Origin: Cryomorpha sp963748925
GTDB lineage: Bacteria > Bacteroidota > Bacteroidia > Flavobacteriales_D > Cryomorphaceae
NCBI GenBank assembly: GCA_963748925.1
Contig: CAVVKG010000007.1
Span: 310,001 to 374,000, forward strand
Direction of reading: 5' to 3'
Length of the DNA stretch: 64,000 bases
The notes beneath the pieces were generated by a model. It was not told where the DNA came from, searched no databases, and was given only the letters and a program-made list of their open reading frames with translations. This document shows positions 35,428 to 43,570 of the stretch, in pieces. Each line of letters starts with the position of its first letter. Within the stretch, counting starts at the first letter, position 1. The position numbers were made by a program, and so were the translations under genes.

Positions 35428-37863
35428 GTTAAGCCCTATCAGGAAATTTGTGCCTGCTTGTGGGTAGTAAAAGTTTTCAGTAATCACATCACCGTAAGCA
35501 TAAGAATATGTGTAGCCATTGGAAGAATACATGGCATCAAACACATTGTTTACCAGCAGATTGATCTCTATTTTATTAAACACTAAATCATTAATCGTAT
35601 AGCCCACTCTAAAATCGTTTACCCAATAGGCATCAATCGACCGGTCATCGCTCTGTGTATTATCCAGAAACTGCTGCCCGACGTATTTAGAGATAAAATT
35701 GAATTCTAAGTTTTCAATTGGCTTAATAATAAGAATCCCGGCTGAAACGATAGATGGGCTGAAGCTAATATCAACATCATCGTATTCAAGCTGAATTATT
35801 CCCAAATCTTCACCGCCGTAGTCATAAATCACTTCATTAAATTTTTGAATCTTATTGCTACTCAAGGCTACGTTGGCGTTTAGTCCCAGCTGTTCAATAA
35901 ACATGTAAGTTCCATCTATTTCAATACCGGCTCTATAACTCTTGTCTACATTTCGTCTTACAGAAGAGCCCACATCATTAAGTTCTCCGGTGAGTACCAG
36001 TTGATTTTGGTAATCCATATAATATCCGTTGATGCCGAGGTTAAGTTTATCTGAAGTGTAATTATAACCAGCTTCCAGGTTTATAAGCGTTTCAGCTTTT
36101 GGAGTGGTTCCCTGGGGAGCATCCACAAAATCATTTCGCACCGGCTCCCTATTACCTCTTCCCAGATAAGCGTAGAAGCTATTTGTGCGGTCTAAATCAT
36201 AGCGCACACCGACTTTCGGATTTATGAAAAAGAAATTTTGGTCAACATCGATATTGAGCTGATCATTGTCAATTCCATTCGTAATATAATGCACTGACCT
36301 AAGTTGTAAATCGGCCATGAAATTCCATTTCTGCCATTTATACTCCCACTTTCCGTAAATATTTACTTCGTCTTTATCACCGATATTTCTGTAATATTCC
36401 TCCAGGTGATCAATGGTTTTAGAAACCTCAGCCCAAACGAGCTCACCAAAGTGATCCCCGCGGTAAAAATGAGCTCCCCCACCAAGTGTAAAATTCATAT
36501 TATCCTTATTGTAGTTTAGAGAAAATGTACCACCATAAAAATCATTGTCGAGCCATCGGCGGCGAATAATATCACTTTCTGATATGGTGTCGTTTCCAAT
36601 TATCGGGTCAGGTTTTCCGTAATCGGCAAATTCATCGCCCGGTTTGTATTCTTCAAAAAACCCCTGTCCCTTGGTGTAATGACCGGCCAGAGTGAGTTTC
36701 AGATCAGGCGCAAGTTCCTGAATAAGGTGAAGTTGGTAATGCGTTTGCTCATAATCGTCTACCTGATTATCGTAGGTGTAAAAATTATAGGTACGACCTG
36801 AAGTCAAAAGATTTTCAGTTTGCGCATCGCTGTATCCTTCGTTGGCAGCATGCGTGAGCATACCTTCCACATCGTTTTCTAATCTCGATTGCGGTGTGCC
36901 ATACCAGCTTTGATAAGTTCGCTCCTTACCGGAGAATGTTATGGCTTTTACAACTGTTTTTTCTCCATAATACCCTCCCGAAAGATAGTAGCTGCGAAGT
37001 TTACTCGACGCTCTGTCAATGTATCCATCTGAAGCTATTTCAGACAAACGCCCTTCAACGGCAAAACCATTACTTAACCGGCCGGAATTGAACTGCACCG
37101 TGTGCTTTCTGGTATTGAAAGATCCAAAGCTGTTTGAAATCATTCCACCGGCATTCTGATCCAACGTATTGGTCTCCATATTTATAGATGCACCAAATGC
37201 TCCCGATCCATTGGTAGATGTTCCCAGTCCACGCTGAATTTGAATACTTGAAAGACTACTTGCTAAATCTGGCATATTCACCCAAAACACACCTTGTGAC
37301 TCAGGGTCATTGATTGGAATACCATTTACCGTTACATTAATCCGGGTTTGGTCGCTTCCGCGGATGCGCATACTCGTATAGCCAACTCCTGCTCCGGCAT
37401 CGCTTGTAGCCACAAGAGATGGAGTATAATTTAATAAGATTGGCAAATCCTGTCCCAAATTTCGCTCTTCTATCTCTCGCTTATCGATATTCTTAAAGGT
37501 AGCCGGAGCTTTCGGCGACAATCTCGTAGCGTTCACTACTACCTCATCTGTAAGAAATGAAGTTGGAGTAAGGGTGATATCCAATTTAACCTCCGATGAA
37601 TTGAGATTGATTGTATCGCGATACTCTTCATAGCCAATATAACTGGCTTTTAATACATACACATCTTGCTTGAGATTTCCAATTTTATAGGAACCATCGA
37701 AATCGGAATAAACAGCTCTAAAGCTGGTATTCAAAACAATATGCGCTCCTCCTAAAGGAGTTCCATCCTCACCGGTTACAGTTCCGGTAATTTCATTCTG
37801 TGCCATACTTGGTATAGCATAGAGCATTGCCGCCATAGCAGCATACTTCAATTTGATTAACAT
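35416..37863 (-). CDS. TonB-dependent receptor under TPP riboswitch control, probable thiamine receptor
   Basis: An 815-residue outer-membrane receptor. The signal peptide ends near PSMAQ (residue 22). A carboxypeptidase-like N-terminal domain (about 24-110) with EDGTPLGGAHIVLNTS leads to the plug (about 118-235, RIRGSDQTRINVTVNGIPI) and a barrel ending FLIGLNLSF. The leader is a TPP riboswitch, so the gene is expressed when thiamine diphosphate is scarce. Together with PnuT and a kinase just upstream, this strongly suggests outer-membrane uptake of thiamine or a precursor, the role inferred for riboswitch-controlled receptors in the phylum. It converges with the broken thiE-like gene, overlapping its end by 12 bases. 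Confidence 0.9.
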   Translation of the reverse strand: MLIKLKYAAMAAMLYAIPSMAQNEITGTVTGEDGTPLGGAHIVLNTSFRAVYSDFDGSYKIGNLKQDVYVLKASYIGYEEYRDTINLNSSEVKLDITLTPTSFLTDEVVVNATRLSPKAPATFKNIDKREIEERNLGQDLPILLNYTPSLVATSDAGAGVGYTSMRIRGSDQTRINVTVNGIPINDPESQGVFWVNMPDLASSLSSIQIQRGLGTSTNGSGAFGASINMETNTLDQNAGGMISNSFGSFNTRKHTVQFNSGRLSNGFAVEGRLSEIASDGYIDRASSKLRSYYLSGGYYGEKTVVKAITFSGKERTYQSWYGTPQSRLENDVEGMLTHAANEGYSDAQTENLLTSGRTYNFYTYDNQVDDYEQTHYQLHLIQELAPDLKLTLAGHYTKGQGFFEEYKPGDEFADYGKPDPIIGNDTISESDIIRRRWLDNDFYGGTFSLNYNKDNMNFTLGGGAHFYRGDHFGELVWAEVSKTIDHLEEYYRNIGDKDEVNIYGKWEYKWQKWNFMADLQLRSVHYITNGIDNDQLNIDVDQNFFFINPKVGVRYDLDRTNSFYAYLGRGNREPVRNDFVDAPQGTTPKAETLINLEAGYNYTSDKLNLGINGYYMDYQNQLVLTGELNDVGSSVRRNVDKSYRAGIEIDGTYMFIEQLGLNANVALSSNKIQKFNEVIYDYGGEDLGIIQLEYDDVDISFSPSIVSAGILIIKPIENLEFNFISKYVGQQFLDNTQSDDRSIDAYWVNDFRVGYTINDLVFNKIEINLLVNNVFDAMYSSNGYTYSYAYGDVITENFYYPQAGTNFLIGLNLSF

Positions 37864-37923
37864 GTAAATTTTTGTTTTTTAGTAATGGCTGCAACTCGGG
37901 GAGAGCGCTTACCAACTAATTTT

Positions 37924-38043
37924 CCTCCCTACGCCGGCATTAACCGGATCAGGTGTACAAGACAATAAGCTTATTGCTTGTAGGGTATGATCTCAGCCTG
38001 TCTTAAAACCACGTTTGGCTTTTAGATATAGGCACCCCTGTGA
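37924..38043 (-). ncRNA. TPP (THI-box) riboswitch
   Basis: On the minus strand the order of conserved blocks is GGGGTGCC (38038-38031), GGCTGAGATCATACCCTA (around 38000-37981), then ACCTGATCCGGTTAATGCC (near 37952-37935) and GGCGTAGGGA. This is the two-helix-arm TPP aptamer, with the pyrimidine-sensing CTGAGA and the diphosphate-sensing arm. A longer than minimal P3 region carries an AT-rich hairpin. It ends about 60 bases before the start of the TonB receptor, so it likely controls translation or transcription of that gene. The structure is unmistakable. Confidence 0.97.
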
Positions 38044-38121
38044 GATGCGGCAAAAGTAAATGAAATGAAAGAAACGACAAAGAGATATTTAAGATTGGAC
38101 TAATCGAAGAGAATTTACACT

Positions 38122-38646
38122 TCAAAAAAGTCTTTTTACAAAAGCTACGGCCGAATTGATTCGTGCTTCTCCTCTTCCGGAAATAATATGATAGGAAGCA
38201 CCCCTCTTATCCAATTCATCCTTATAAATTTTAAATAGAATATCGCGTTCCTTTTGATTTGGACTTTCGCGGAAAGCATCAGCTTCCCATCCAATATCCG
38301 GCTTGCATAGTAAATAATGGTCGTATCGTTTCTCTTCGAAAGCCGACTCAATAAAGTCGGGCACTTTATGAAACCGAAACTGTGCCCAAACCTTAAGAAC
38401 CAGCATATCCGTATCAAAAAAGCAAACCTCGCGGGCACTATCCAGCGCTATCTTTTCATTTTGAAGCTGGCCTTGAGCGATAGCAATCAAATCATTGTAA
38501 TTGTAGTCTCCCCCTGTTTTCTCAAGAAATTCGCGGGCATATTCGGGGGCGAAGCTCGTTTTAAAGTATTTCGCAAGGGCTTCGCTCAGGTCTGATTTGC
38601 CCGAAGACTCAGGACCGGTAATGGATATTTTCAAGATGTTATCCAT
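38122..38646 (-). CDS. NadR-like P-loop kinase, candidate thiamine kinase
   Basis: A 174-residue P-loop protein of the AAA_28/NadR type. The Walker A is GPESSGKS at residues 11-18, followed by FAPEYAREFL, DTDMLVLKVW and a C-terminal basic segment. The NadR kinase domain phosphorylates nicotinamide riboside, and relatives beside pnuT genes are thought to phosphorylate the vitamin that PnuC/PnuT brings in. Because the neighbour here is PnuT beside a TPP riboswitch, phosphorylation of thiamine (metabolic trapping) is the best inference. Start overlaps the pnuT stop by one base (TAATG). Confidence 0.82.
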   Translation of the reverse strand: MDNILKISITGPESSGKSDLSEALAKYFKTSFAPEYAREFLEKTGGDYNYNDLIAIAQGQLQNEKIALDSAREVCFFDTDMLVLKVWAQFRFHKVPDFIESAFEEKRYDHYLLCKPDIGWEADAFRESPNQKERDILFKIYKDELDKRGASYHIISGRGEARINSAVAFVKRLF

Positions 38647-39218
38647 TACCGGATGCGTTGCTGCTTTAAATCCTTATTCCAATTGTAAAATCCATAAACC
38701 GCCATAAAGGTATAAACCAACGATAAAACCGCATACACATTGAGATCGCGGGAGAAATAAAGGTAAACTGTCAAGGCGTCAATTGCTATCCAATAAATCC
38801 AGTTTTCGATAAATCTTTTGGCCGTAAGCCATGTGGCGATAAAACTAAATACTGTAGTAAATGAATCAAGTAAGGGCATTTCGGCATCGGTAAAATGCCG
38901 CAAAACCAAAAACAATCCATATGTGGAGAGGTATCCACCAACTAGTATGATCAGATGATTTTTCCACGGCCATTCCTTTATCAGTAAGGTGTCATTTTCG
39001 TCACGCTTGCCACTCCATTGGTACCAACCGTAGAAACCCATAAAGACATAATAAGAGAACAAAACAGATTCGGCGTAAAGCCTGGCATCGACAAAAAGCC
39101 AAATACTAAGCAAGGAGCCAACAATGCCTAGAGGCCAACACCAAATATTCTCGCGGGCCGCAAGGATAACATAACCAATATTAAAGGCTACCGCTATAAG
39201 CTCAATTGTATCAGGCAT
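38646..39218 (-). CDS. pnuT: PnuC family transporter, probable thiamine carrier PnuT
   Basis: A 190-residue membrane protein from the ATG at 39218, with about seven helices. It has the PnuC pattern GYVILAARENIWCWPLGIVGS, YVFMGFYGWYQWS and SFIATWLTAKRFIENWIYW. PnuC proteins are facilitators for vitamins that become phosphorylated inside the cell; PnuT is the thiamine branch. The thiamine assignment rests on context: a YkoF-like thiamine-binding gene upstream (stop and start overlap by one base), a NadR-like kinase downstream, and a TPP riboswitch. A TTG three bases earlier is a possible but less likely start. Confidence 0.88.
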   Translation of the reverse strand: MPDTIELIAVAFNIGYVILAARENIWCWPLGIVGSLLSIWLFVDARLYAESVLFSYYVFMGFYGWYQWSGKRDENDTLLIKEWPWKNHLIILVGGYLSTYGLFLVLRHFTDAEMPLLDSFTTVFSFIATWLTAKRFIENWIYWIAIDALTVYLYFSRDLNVYAVLSLVYTFMAVYGFYNWNKDLKQQRIR

Positions 39219-39484
39219 CAAGCTGTGTAACCATATTCCAGATCGATACCACCGGGCAAAACTTTCATAACGAATGTTGCTCTCATGCCTCTTTCATAGA
39301 CCTCTGCAATAGCCTTATTTACCGCATCCATGACTACTTTCTGATCACCTTGAATTTGTGTGCTCAGCGCATTTACCTTTAGCGCAAAATTGGGATTGGC
39401 TTCGAGCTTTGAAATAAACTCAAGTATTTGTTTCTCATAATCTTCCCGCAAGGGATACATTGATATGTCTAGTGTTATTTCCAT
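39218..39484 (-). CDS. Thiamine-binding YkoF/MTH1187-like protein
   Basis: An 88-residue protein of the YkoF/MTH1187 thiamine-binding superfamily (ferredoxin-like alpha-beta fold). The core reads EITLDISMYPLREDYEKQIL, then LKVNALSTQIQGDQKVVMDA and a final beta strand AIAEVYERGMRATFVMKVLP. These small proteins bind thiamine or hydroxymethylpyrimidine and are usually next to thiamine transport genes, as here. It may buffer or present thiamine in the cytoplasm. Its TGA overlaps the pnuT ATG. Confidence 0.78.
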   Translation of the reverse strand: MEITLDISMYPLREDYEKQILEFISKLEANPNFALKVNALSTQIQGDQKVVMDAVNKAIAEVYERGMRATFVMKVLPGGIDLEYGYTA

Positions 39485-39486
39485 AA

Positions 39487-40032
39487 TTACTTACATTTAC
39501 AAGGTGAGGAAAAATAAATCTCAACCATTGGATATTGCGCTCTGATATTTTCCTGATCGCTTCTATTCAGGTCAATCATACGCATATCAATTGTTTCAAG
39601 ATGCTCTAAGCCATCGGGCAAACTCACAATCTCTGTTCCACGCAAATTAAGCGACTTTAATGCATACAAGTTTCTTATCGACTCCGGTAAGTAAACAAGC
39701 TTAGTAAAAGATAAATCGAGCTCCTCAAGCATGAGGAAATTCTCGAGGCCATTGGGTAATCTTTGAATATTAGTTTTTGAAAAAGAGACCGACCTTAGGC
39801 TCTCCATCGCCGGAAGGCAGGATGGCAGACTTACGGCATTCACCTTTTTATAAGATAGTTCTCTGAGCTCATAACAGCTGCAAAGATCGGTTAGATCGTC
39901 ACCATCTCGCAGTTGCAGCACTCCTTTTTTATCAATTCGTTCGCAAAGCGGTTGGCTCAAAGGAAGGGCAAGGCTAGTCCATAAAATCCATAGAGTGATC
40001 AGCCAGGGCAGTGGTCGTATCATCTGCATCAT
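39487..40032 (-). CDS. Secreted leucine-rich repeat protein
   Basis: A 181-residue protein with a signal peptide (PWLITLWILWTSLALPLS). Three to four leucine-rich repeats of about 23 residues follow: LRSVSFSKTNIQRLPNGLEN, LEELDLSFTKLVYLPESIRN and LKSLNLRGTEIVSLPDGLEH. It ends PCKCK. The gene begins inside the 3' end of ribF (about 50-59 bases of overlap depending on the ATG chosen) and stops 2 bases before the YkoF-like gene. Such a large overlap is unusual, and the connection of a periplasmic LRR protein to vitamin genes is unclear. Confidence 0.78.
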   Translation of the reverse strand: MMQMIRPLPWLITLWILWTSLALPLSQPLCERIDKKGVLQLRDGDDLTDLCSCYELRELSYKKVNAVSLPSCLPAMESLRSVSFSKTNIQRLPNGLENFLMLEELDLSFTKLVYLPESIRNLYALKSLNLRGTEIVSLPDGLEHLETIDMRMIDLNRSDQENIRAQYPMVEIYFSSPCKCK

Positions 40033-40927
40033 TTTTTATTTGTTTAACCAAAGCGTCCATATTTTCGAATTTAACCTCATCACGGAGACGCTTAATAAAA
40101 AGTACGCGCACGTTTTTATCATAGAGGTCACCTTCGAAATTAAAAACGTGTACTTCTATAACCACTTTAGGCGATTTGGTGACCGTGGGCCTCGTGCCTA
40201 TATTTGCCATTCCCTTGTACCACTTGCCTTCAAAACTGAACATAACGGCGTAGACTCCTTTACCCGGAATAAGCTTATACTTATCTAAAGGTTTCACATT
40301 TGCAGTTGGGTAACCCATCGTTCTCCCTATATGCTGGCCGTCGACTACCACCCCATCCACTCCATATTCATAGCCTAAATATTCATTGGCGAGTTCTACT
40401 TTTCCTATCTCAAGGGCCTTCCTGATTTTGGTTGAGCTTATGTTTACATCTTCAATTTCCTGAGCGGGAATCTCTGTTACCCTAAAATTATTTTCGGGTG
40501 CTATATTTTTGAGATACTCCAAATTGCCTTCTCTATTTCTTCCAAAATGGTGATCATAGCCAATAACGAGATTGTGAACTCCTAAACGTCCTATTAGAAT
40601 TTTTCGCACATACTCAAGCGCCGTTATTCTACTGAAGGCGATAGAAAATGGATGTATTATAAGGTGGTTGAGACCCGATTTCTCCAACCTATAAATACGC
40701 TCGTCAAGGGTCGTGAGCAATTTGAGGTCGTTATCGTCTGGAAATAATACCAGTCGCGGGTGTGGTGAAAAGGTCAGCAATACCGATTCACCGCCCTCTT
40801 CTATGGCAATATTATTTATTGTTGACAGAAGCTTTTGATGTCCAACATGAACTCCATCAAAGGTTCCTACAGTAACGATTGCCTTAGCAGGCGACTTAAA
40901 TTCAGATAAATTTCTGTAAACTTTCAA
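39974..40927 (-). CDS. ribF: Bifunctional riboflavin kinase/FAD synthetase
   Basis: A 317-residue enzyme that phosphorylates riboflavin to FMN and adenylates FMN to FAD. The N-terminal adenylyltransferase has TVGTFDGVHVGHQKLL, where the HxGH motif binds ATP, and VIGYDHHFGRNREG with EIPAQEIEDVNISSTKIR. The C-terminal riboflavin kinase has GYPTANVKPLDKYKLIPGKG, GMANIGTRPT and VEVHVFNFEGDLYD. Length is normal. It is the first gene of the minus-strand series that continues into the thiamine genes. Confidence 0.97.
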   Translation of the reverse strand: MKVYRNLSEFKSPAKAIVTVGTFDGVHVGHQKLLSTINNIAIEEGGESVLLTFSPHPRLVLFPDDNDLKLLTTLDERIYRLEKSGLNHLIIHPFSIAFSRITALEYVRKILIGRLGVHNLVIGYDHHFGRNREGNLEYLKNIAPENNFRVTEIPAQEIEDVNISSTKIRKALEIGKVELANEYLGYEYGVDGVVVDGQHIGRTMGYPTANVKPLDKYKLIPGKGVYAVMFSFEGKWYKGMANIGTRPTVTKSPKVVIEVHVFNFEGDLYDKNVRVLFIKRLRDEVKFENMDALVKQIKNDADDTTTALADHSMDFMD

Positions 40928-41031
40928 CCGGTAAAATCTTTGAAATACCCATTTTTATTAAGCAAACTCATGTTTTCATTACATTTGATTGCGCGGGTTC
41001 AAAATTATGAAAATTAAATAAGCAGTATACA

Positions 41032-41062
41032 TTGGCATTACGAGGATTAAATCTTAGTTTTG
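41032..41062 (+). promoter_or_regulatory. Putative promoter of atpD
   Basis: TTGG (41032-41035), a 19-base spacer and TAGTTTTG (41055-41062) match the Bacteroidota TTTG-N19-TAnnTTTG promoter with one change in the -33 box. It ends 44 bases before the atpD ATG. Confidence 0.6.
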
Positions 41063-41106
41063 CACCGCGAAAAAAAAAGCATATACCAACCTTTAAGTAC
41101 AGTAAC

Positions 41107-42609
41107 ATGTCGAACAATACTGGTAAAGTAGTACAGGTCATAGGACCGGTTGTGGATGTGAGTTTTGCAGATGCGCAAAGCCTTCCCAACATTTACGATT
41201 CATTGGTAATCAAAAGAGCTGATGGATCTGAATTGGTACTTGAGTGCCAAAAACACATTGGTGAAGATGCCGTTAGAGCAATCGCCATGGATGCCACCGA
41301 CGGTTTGTCGCGCGGTACCGAAGTAATTAACACAGGAAGCCCCATTATCATGCCCGTAGGTGATAAGGTTAAAGGGCGTCTGTTTAACGTAACCGGAGAT
41401 ACCATTGATGGTATTGGTGAATTATCAAAAGAAGGTGGATATGCCATTCACCGTGAGGCACCAAAATTTGCCGATCTTTCAACCAGTGAAGAAATTCTCT
41501 ACACAGGTATTAAGGTAATCGACTTGATTGAGCCATACTCAAAAGGTGGTAAAATTGGTCTTTTCGGTGGTGCCGGTGTAGGTAAAACCGTATTGATTCA
41601 GGAACTTATTAATAATATCGCTAAGGGATATGCCGGACTTTCTGTATTTGCAGGAGTTGGAGAGCGTACACGTGAGGGTAATGACCTTCTTCGTGAGATG
41701 CTTGAATCTGGTATTATTTCCTATGGTGAGGAGTTTGCCCACTCTATGGAAGAAGGCGGATGGGACTTGAGCAAAGTTGACAAAAATGCGCTTCTTGAAT
41801 CTCAGGCATCTTTCGTATTCGGACAGATGAATGAGCCTCCCGGAGCTCGCGCTCGTGTTGCCCTTTCCGGTCTTACTCTTGCTGAGTATTTCCGTGATGG
41901 TGATGCCGATTCAGGAGGAAGAGATATCCTATTCTTTATCGACAACATTTTCCGATTTACACAAGCTGGTTCTGAGGTGTCTGCACTTCTTGGACGTATG
42001 CCATCGGCGGTAGGTTACCAGCCTACACTTGCTACTGAGATGGGTGCAATGCAAGAGCGTATTACTTCTACAAACCGCGGATCTATTACATCTGTACAGG
42101 CCGTTTACGTTCCTGCAGATGACTTGACTGACCCTGCTCCTGCTACAACGTTTGCTCACCTTGATGCAACAACTGTACTTTCACGTAAAATTGCAGAGCT
42201 TGGTATCTATCCGGCTGTTGACCCGTTGGATTCTACCTCTCGTATTCTTTCACCACAAATAGTTGGTAAAGAACACTATGCTTGTGCACAGCGTGTTAAA
42301 GAGAATCTTCAGCGCTACAAAGAATTACAAGATATTATTGCCATCCTTGGTATGGATGAATTGAGTGAAGAAGATAAACAAGCCGTTCACCGCGCACGTC
42401 GTGTTCAGCGTTTCCTTTCTCAACCATTCCACGTAGCTGAGCAGTTTACAGGATTGAAAGGAGTTTTGGTTCCTATTGAAGAGTGTATCAAAGGTTTCAA
42501 CATGATTCTTGATGGTGAGCTTGATCAGTACCCCGAAGCAGCATTCAACCTGAAAGGAAGCATTGAAGAAGTAATTGAAGCTGGCGAGAAGATGCTTGCC
42601 CAAAACTAA
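41107..42609 (+). CDS. atpD: ATP synthase F1 subunit beta
   Basis: A 500-residue catalytic beta subunit. The start at 41107 gives SNNTGKVVQVIGPVVDVSF; an in-frame ATG at 41032 lies in the promoter and is rejected. Walker A GGAGVGKT is near residue 160, with GVGERTREGNDL and the Walker B ILFFIDNIFRFTQAG. VLSRKIAELGIYPAVDPLDS and DIIAILGMDELSEED complete the catalytic domain. Rotation of the gamma subunit drives ATP formation at these sites. It stands apart from the other F1Fo genes, followed only by the epsilon subunit, which is the normal split in Bacteroidota. Confidence 0.98.
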   Translation: MSNNTGKVVQVIGPVVDVSFADAQSLPNIYDSLVIKRADGSELVLECQKHIGEDAVRAIAMDATDGLSRGTEVINTGSPIIMPVGDKVKGRLFNVTGDTIDGIGELSKEGGYAIHREAPKFADLSTSEEILYTGIKVIDLIEPYSKGGKIGLFGGAGVGKTVLIQELINNIAKGYAGLSVFAGVGERTREGNDLLREMLESGIISYGEEFAHSMEEGGWDLSKVDKNALLESQASFVFGQMNEPPGARARVALSGLTLAEYFRDGDADSGGRDILFFIDNIFRFTQAGSEVSALLGRMPSAVGYQPTLATEMGAMQERITSTNRGSITSVQAVYVPADDLTDPAPATTFAHLDATTVLSRKIAELGIYPAVDPLDSTSRILSPQIVGKEHYACAQRVKENLQRYKELQDIIAILGMDELSEEDKQAVHRARRVQRFLSQPFHVAEQFTGLKGVLVPIEECIKGFNMILDGELDQYPEAAFNLKGSIEEVIEAGEKMLAQN

Positions 42610-42777
42610 AAGTGGCTGGCTAAAAAGTCCAATAGCGGCGTTGCACTTAATCATAAAACAGTCATTGACATTAGTCAATTCCTTGGTTTTCTGATTGTCG
42701 TGCGTCTTGCTTTTGAACTTTTAAACTCAGCCATTAAAACACATGGATTTTGACGTATTAAATAAGACGTATCAAAA

Positions 42778-43014
42778 ATGACAATTGAAATCATCACACC
42801 CGATAAAGCCCTTTTTAAAGGCGAAGCAAAAGGCGTTACAGTTCCCGGAATAGACGGGAGTCTTGGGATTTTAAATAATCACGCTCCTTTAATTTCTGCT
42901 TTGAAAGCGGGAAAGGTGAAAGTTACTAATGCCGATGGACAAGACGAGTTCTTTGAAATTAACGGAGGAGTAGCTGAAGTTCTTAATAATAAAGTGATTA
43001 TTCTGGCTGAGTAA
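42778..43014 (+). CDS. atpC: ATP synthase F1 subunit epsilon (short form)
   Basis: A 78-residue protein equal to the N-terminal beta-sandwich of epsilon, with IEIITPDKALFKGEAKGVTV, DGSLGILNNHAPLISALKAG and GGVAEVLNNKVIILAE. The C-terminal helical hairpin that inhibits ATP hydrolysis in E. coli is absent, as is usual in this phylum. It follows atpD by 168 bases with no gene between. Confidence 0.95.
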   Translation: MTIEIITPDKALFKGEAKGVTVPGIDGSLGILNNHAPLISALKAGKVKVTNADGQDEFFEINGGVAEVLNNKVIILAE

Positions 43015-43570
43015 AGCAGGATACTTATTTCAAGTAAAAAAGCCACTAAGAGAAATCAAGGTGGCTTTTTTACTTCTGATATCTTAGAATGTGATTTAGC
43101 TTACCGTCTATCCGCATAAAAAAAGCCCCCGAAAATATCCGGTGGCTTTATGCTGCTGAGGAGTAATGGTGCATTAACCCGAGTAATTCATGAGAAAATC
43201 ATGAATACCGACGATAAATATCAATAAAAACATTTTTTATGGCAGCTATTTATGTCAGGGTTAACCCTGACATTTTTTAAATTTAAAACAACCAAATCAT
43301 GACAATGTACTTTTCTCAAAAACAGTGAATAAATTTGTAATTGGCTAAATTCAAAATTTAAAAAATCGTCAGCCTTTGGCGAAAAATTCCGTTGAATTTT
43401 TCGGGTTAAGGAGATGGGCTAATGCCCTGCACTACAGTACATCTTACGACAAATAAAAGAATGGGTTTCAAATTTTTTGATTAACTAATTATGCCTGATC
43501 GAAGTACGACTATGTTTCGCGCTAAAATTAACCAGGTAAGATTGATTAGCTTTACCACTTTAAATTTATC
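43015..43570. other. 556-base intergenic region with several inverted repeats, no gene
   Basis: After the atpC terminator the region holds a second, imperfect terminator-like hairpin (about 43119-43150), and then three clean inverted repeats: TTCATGA/TCATGAA (43187-43205), the 20-base perfect palindrome TGTCAGGGTTAACCCTGACA (43253-43272) followed by a T-run, and CGAAAAATTC/GAATTTTTCG around a CGTT loop (43380-43403). No open reading frame of note is present. It may contain a structured RNA, regulator sites or a decayed element. Confidence 0.5.
43036..43072 (+). terminator. Terminator after atpC
   Basis: AAAAAAGCCAC and GTGGCTTTTTT form an 11-base stem around a 14-base loop, 22 bases after the atpC stop. 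Confidence 0.85.

Noticed and set aside
40968..41192. A minus-strand frame across the atpD start
   Set aside because: It is a shadow of the atpD promoter and coding region with no family resemblance.
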